A stretch of 6,330 bases of DNA, from assembly GCA_026417195.1 (NCBI GenBank), contig JAOADS010000124.1, positions 1 through 6,330 on the forward strand, written 5' to 3'. Below are positions 5,653 to 6,330 of this stretch, in pieces (within the stretch, counting starts at the first letter, position 1; each line of letters begins with the position of its first letter). The stretch is from Ignavibacteria bacterium. Lineage in GTDB: Bacteria > Bacteroidota > Ignavibacteria > Tepidaquicellales > OLB5. The position numbers and the translations under genes were made by a program. Below the pieces are notes generated by a model that saw nothing but the letters and a program-made list of their open reading frames with translations, did no database searches and was not told where the DNA came from.

Positions 5653-6330
5653 TTTAAGTCGTTGAATTGTCTGAAATAATCATTGGCTATAAGTTTACGA
5701 AAAGCATTATATACACAGTCAAAATCTTCCCTTCTTAAATTTTCTGTATGAGCTGCTTTGTTTCTGAATTTTCTGATTACAGCCCATTCACTGAGTAATT
5801 TTTCGTAGTCCGATATTTCATGAGGTAAATCTCTTCTTTCCATAAAAAAAGACCGAGTTACAAGTTCAGACTCTCCAATACCTGGAGCGATCCATTTTTC
5901 CCCATAGCCCTTATTAAAGTCTACAGCTCTTGGGTTATGTTACTTTTATAGATGGAGTAATTTTGTATTCTCCTATGCCTTCTTTGTGTTTTTTGAAATA
6001 AGTAGGCATCTCGATACCTAAAATTTTTCGAAACCAATGAACCAGAGAAAGATTAGCTTCAATTTCAAATATCTTACAAAGACATATTATCAGAGGAGAA
6101 TATTCAATAATAAAATTTTCAAGAAATGGAAATGCCCTATTAAAGGTATTCAATATAATTTTGCTTTCACTTTCACACCTCTCGTCTATATGAAATTTTT
6201 CATCGAAAATCCTTTGATATAATATCCCCTGATTCGACTCATCGGTGGGAAATACTCTGATATTACCAAGTTGTGAAAGGTATGATAAACAACCAAGAAA
6301 AAACAAATTTAGCTGTTCTAATCCTGTCTC
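5634..6330 (-). pseudogene. C-terminal part of a larger protein with HEPN-like RX4H motif, one frameshift, cut by window edge
   Basis: The frame is open at the right edge (6330) and reads GLEQLNLFFLGCLSYLSQLG onward to KEGIGEYKITPSIKV, where a TAA follows at 5937-5935. A second frame begins at once: HNPRAVDFNKGYGEKWIAPG, IGESELVTRSFFMERRDLPH, then the terminal helical region with RKFRNKAAH and REDFDCVYNAFRKLI, ending LKCRLKQ at 5634. Removing one A from the AA at 5941-5940 joins them smoothly, leaving 231 visible residues. R-N-K-A-A-H (5765-5748) fits the R-x4-H motif of HEPN domains, many of which are RNases in conflict systems; the motif alone does not prove activity. The N-terminus and main domain lie outside the window. 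The ATG at 5843 and the TTG at 6306 are internal. It leads directly into the HAD-PRTase-DprA block. Confidence 0.6.

Noticed and set aside
1..6330. CRISPR array that might accompany the CARF fragment
   Set aside because: I see no regularly spaced direct repeats of about 25-40 bases anywhere on either strand.

Overview
The window is AT-rich and almost every supportable gene lies on the minus strand. Weak or absent Shine-Dalgarno sequences, a DUF6804-type membrane protein, a YdeI-family protein and a DUF1801 protein next to it all point to a Bacteroidota genome. This is an inference from gene content and style, not a proven assignment.

Layout in the direction of transcription, from the right edge to the left. 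(1) 6330-5634: the C-terminal part of a larger protein that enters from outside the window, has one frameshift, and ends in a helical region with a HEPN-like R-N-K-A-A-H motif. (2) 5652-5537: a possible 38-residue protein overlapping its 3' end. (3) 5525-4917: a HAD-superfamily phosphatase. (4) 4895-4262: a type I phosphoribosyltransferase (PRTase) interrupted by two single-base losses. (5) 4265-3264: a DprA/Smf-like SLOG protein whose ATG overlaps the PRTase stop by 4 bases. Genes 1-5 form a compact operon-like block. HAD, PRTase and a divergent DprA-like SLOG protein look like a nucleotide-handling module, perhaps a stress or defence system. It is the most interesting content here.

Further left are small accessory genes: a YdeI-family gene with one frameshift (3152-2564), an intact DUF1801 gene (2520-2143), an unrecognised broken small gene (about 2126-1852), an intact DUF6804-like membrane protein (1755-1462) and a four-helix membrane protein broken by one missing base (1424-1036). 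After a gene-poor stretch comes a truncated CARF-domain fragment (807-610), which looks like the remains of a CRISPR-associated ring-nuclease or Csm6/Csx1-type gene, with no CRISPR array in view. Then come AT-rich sequence, a small orphan reading frame (295-194), and the start of a protein with a topoisomerase-type C4 zinc finger that runs off the left edge (158-1).

The striking pattern is that at least six reading frames can be restored by single-base changes, several of them in short homopolymers. Either this is an accessory region in decay, or the underlying assembly carries uncorrected indel errors. The sequence alone cannot decide, but clean, family-consistent protein sequence on both sides of each shift makes sequencing error a serious possibility.
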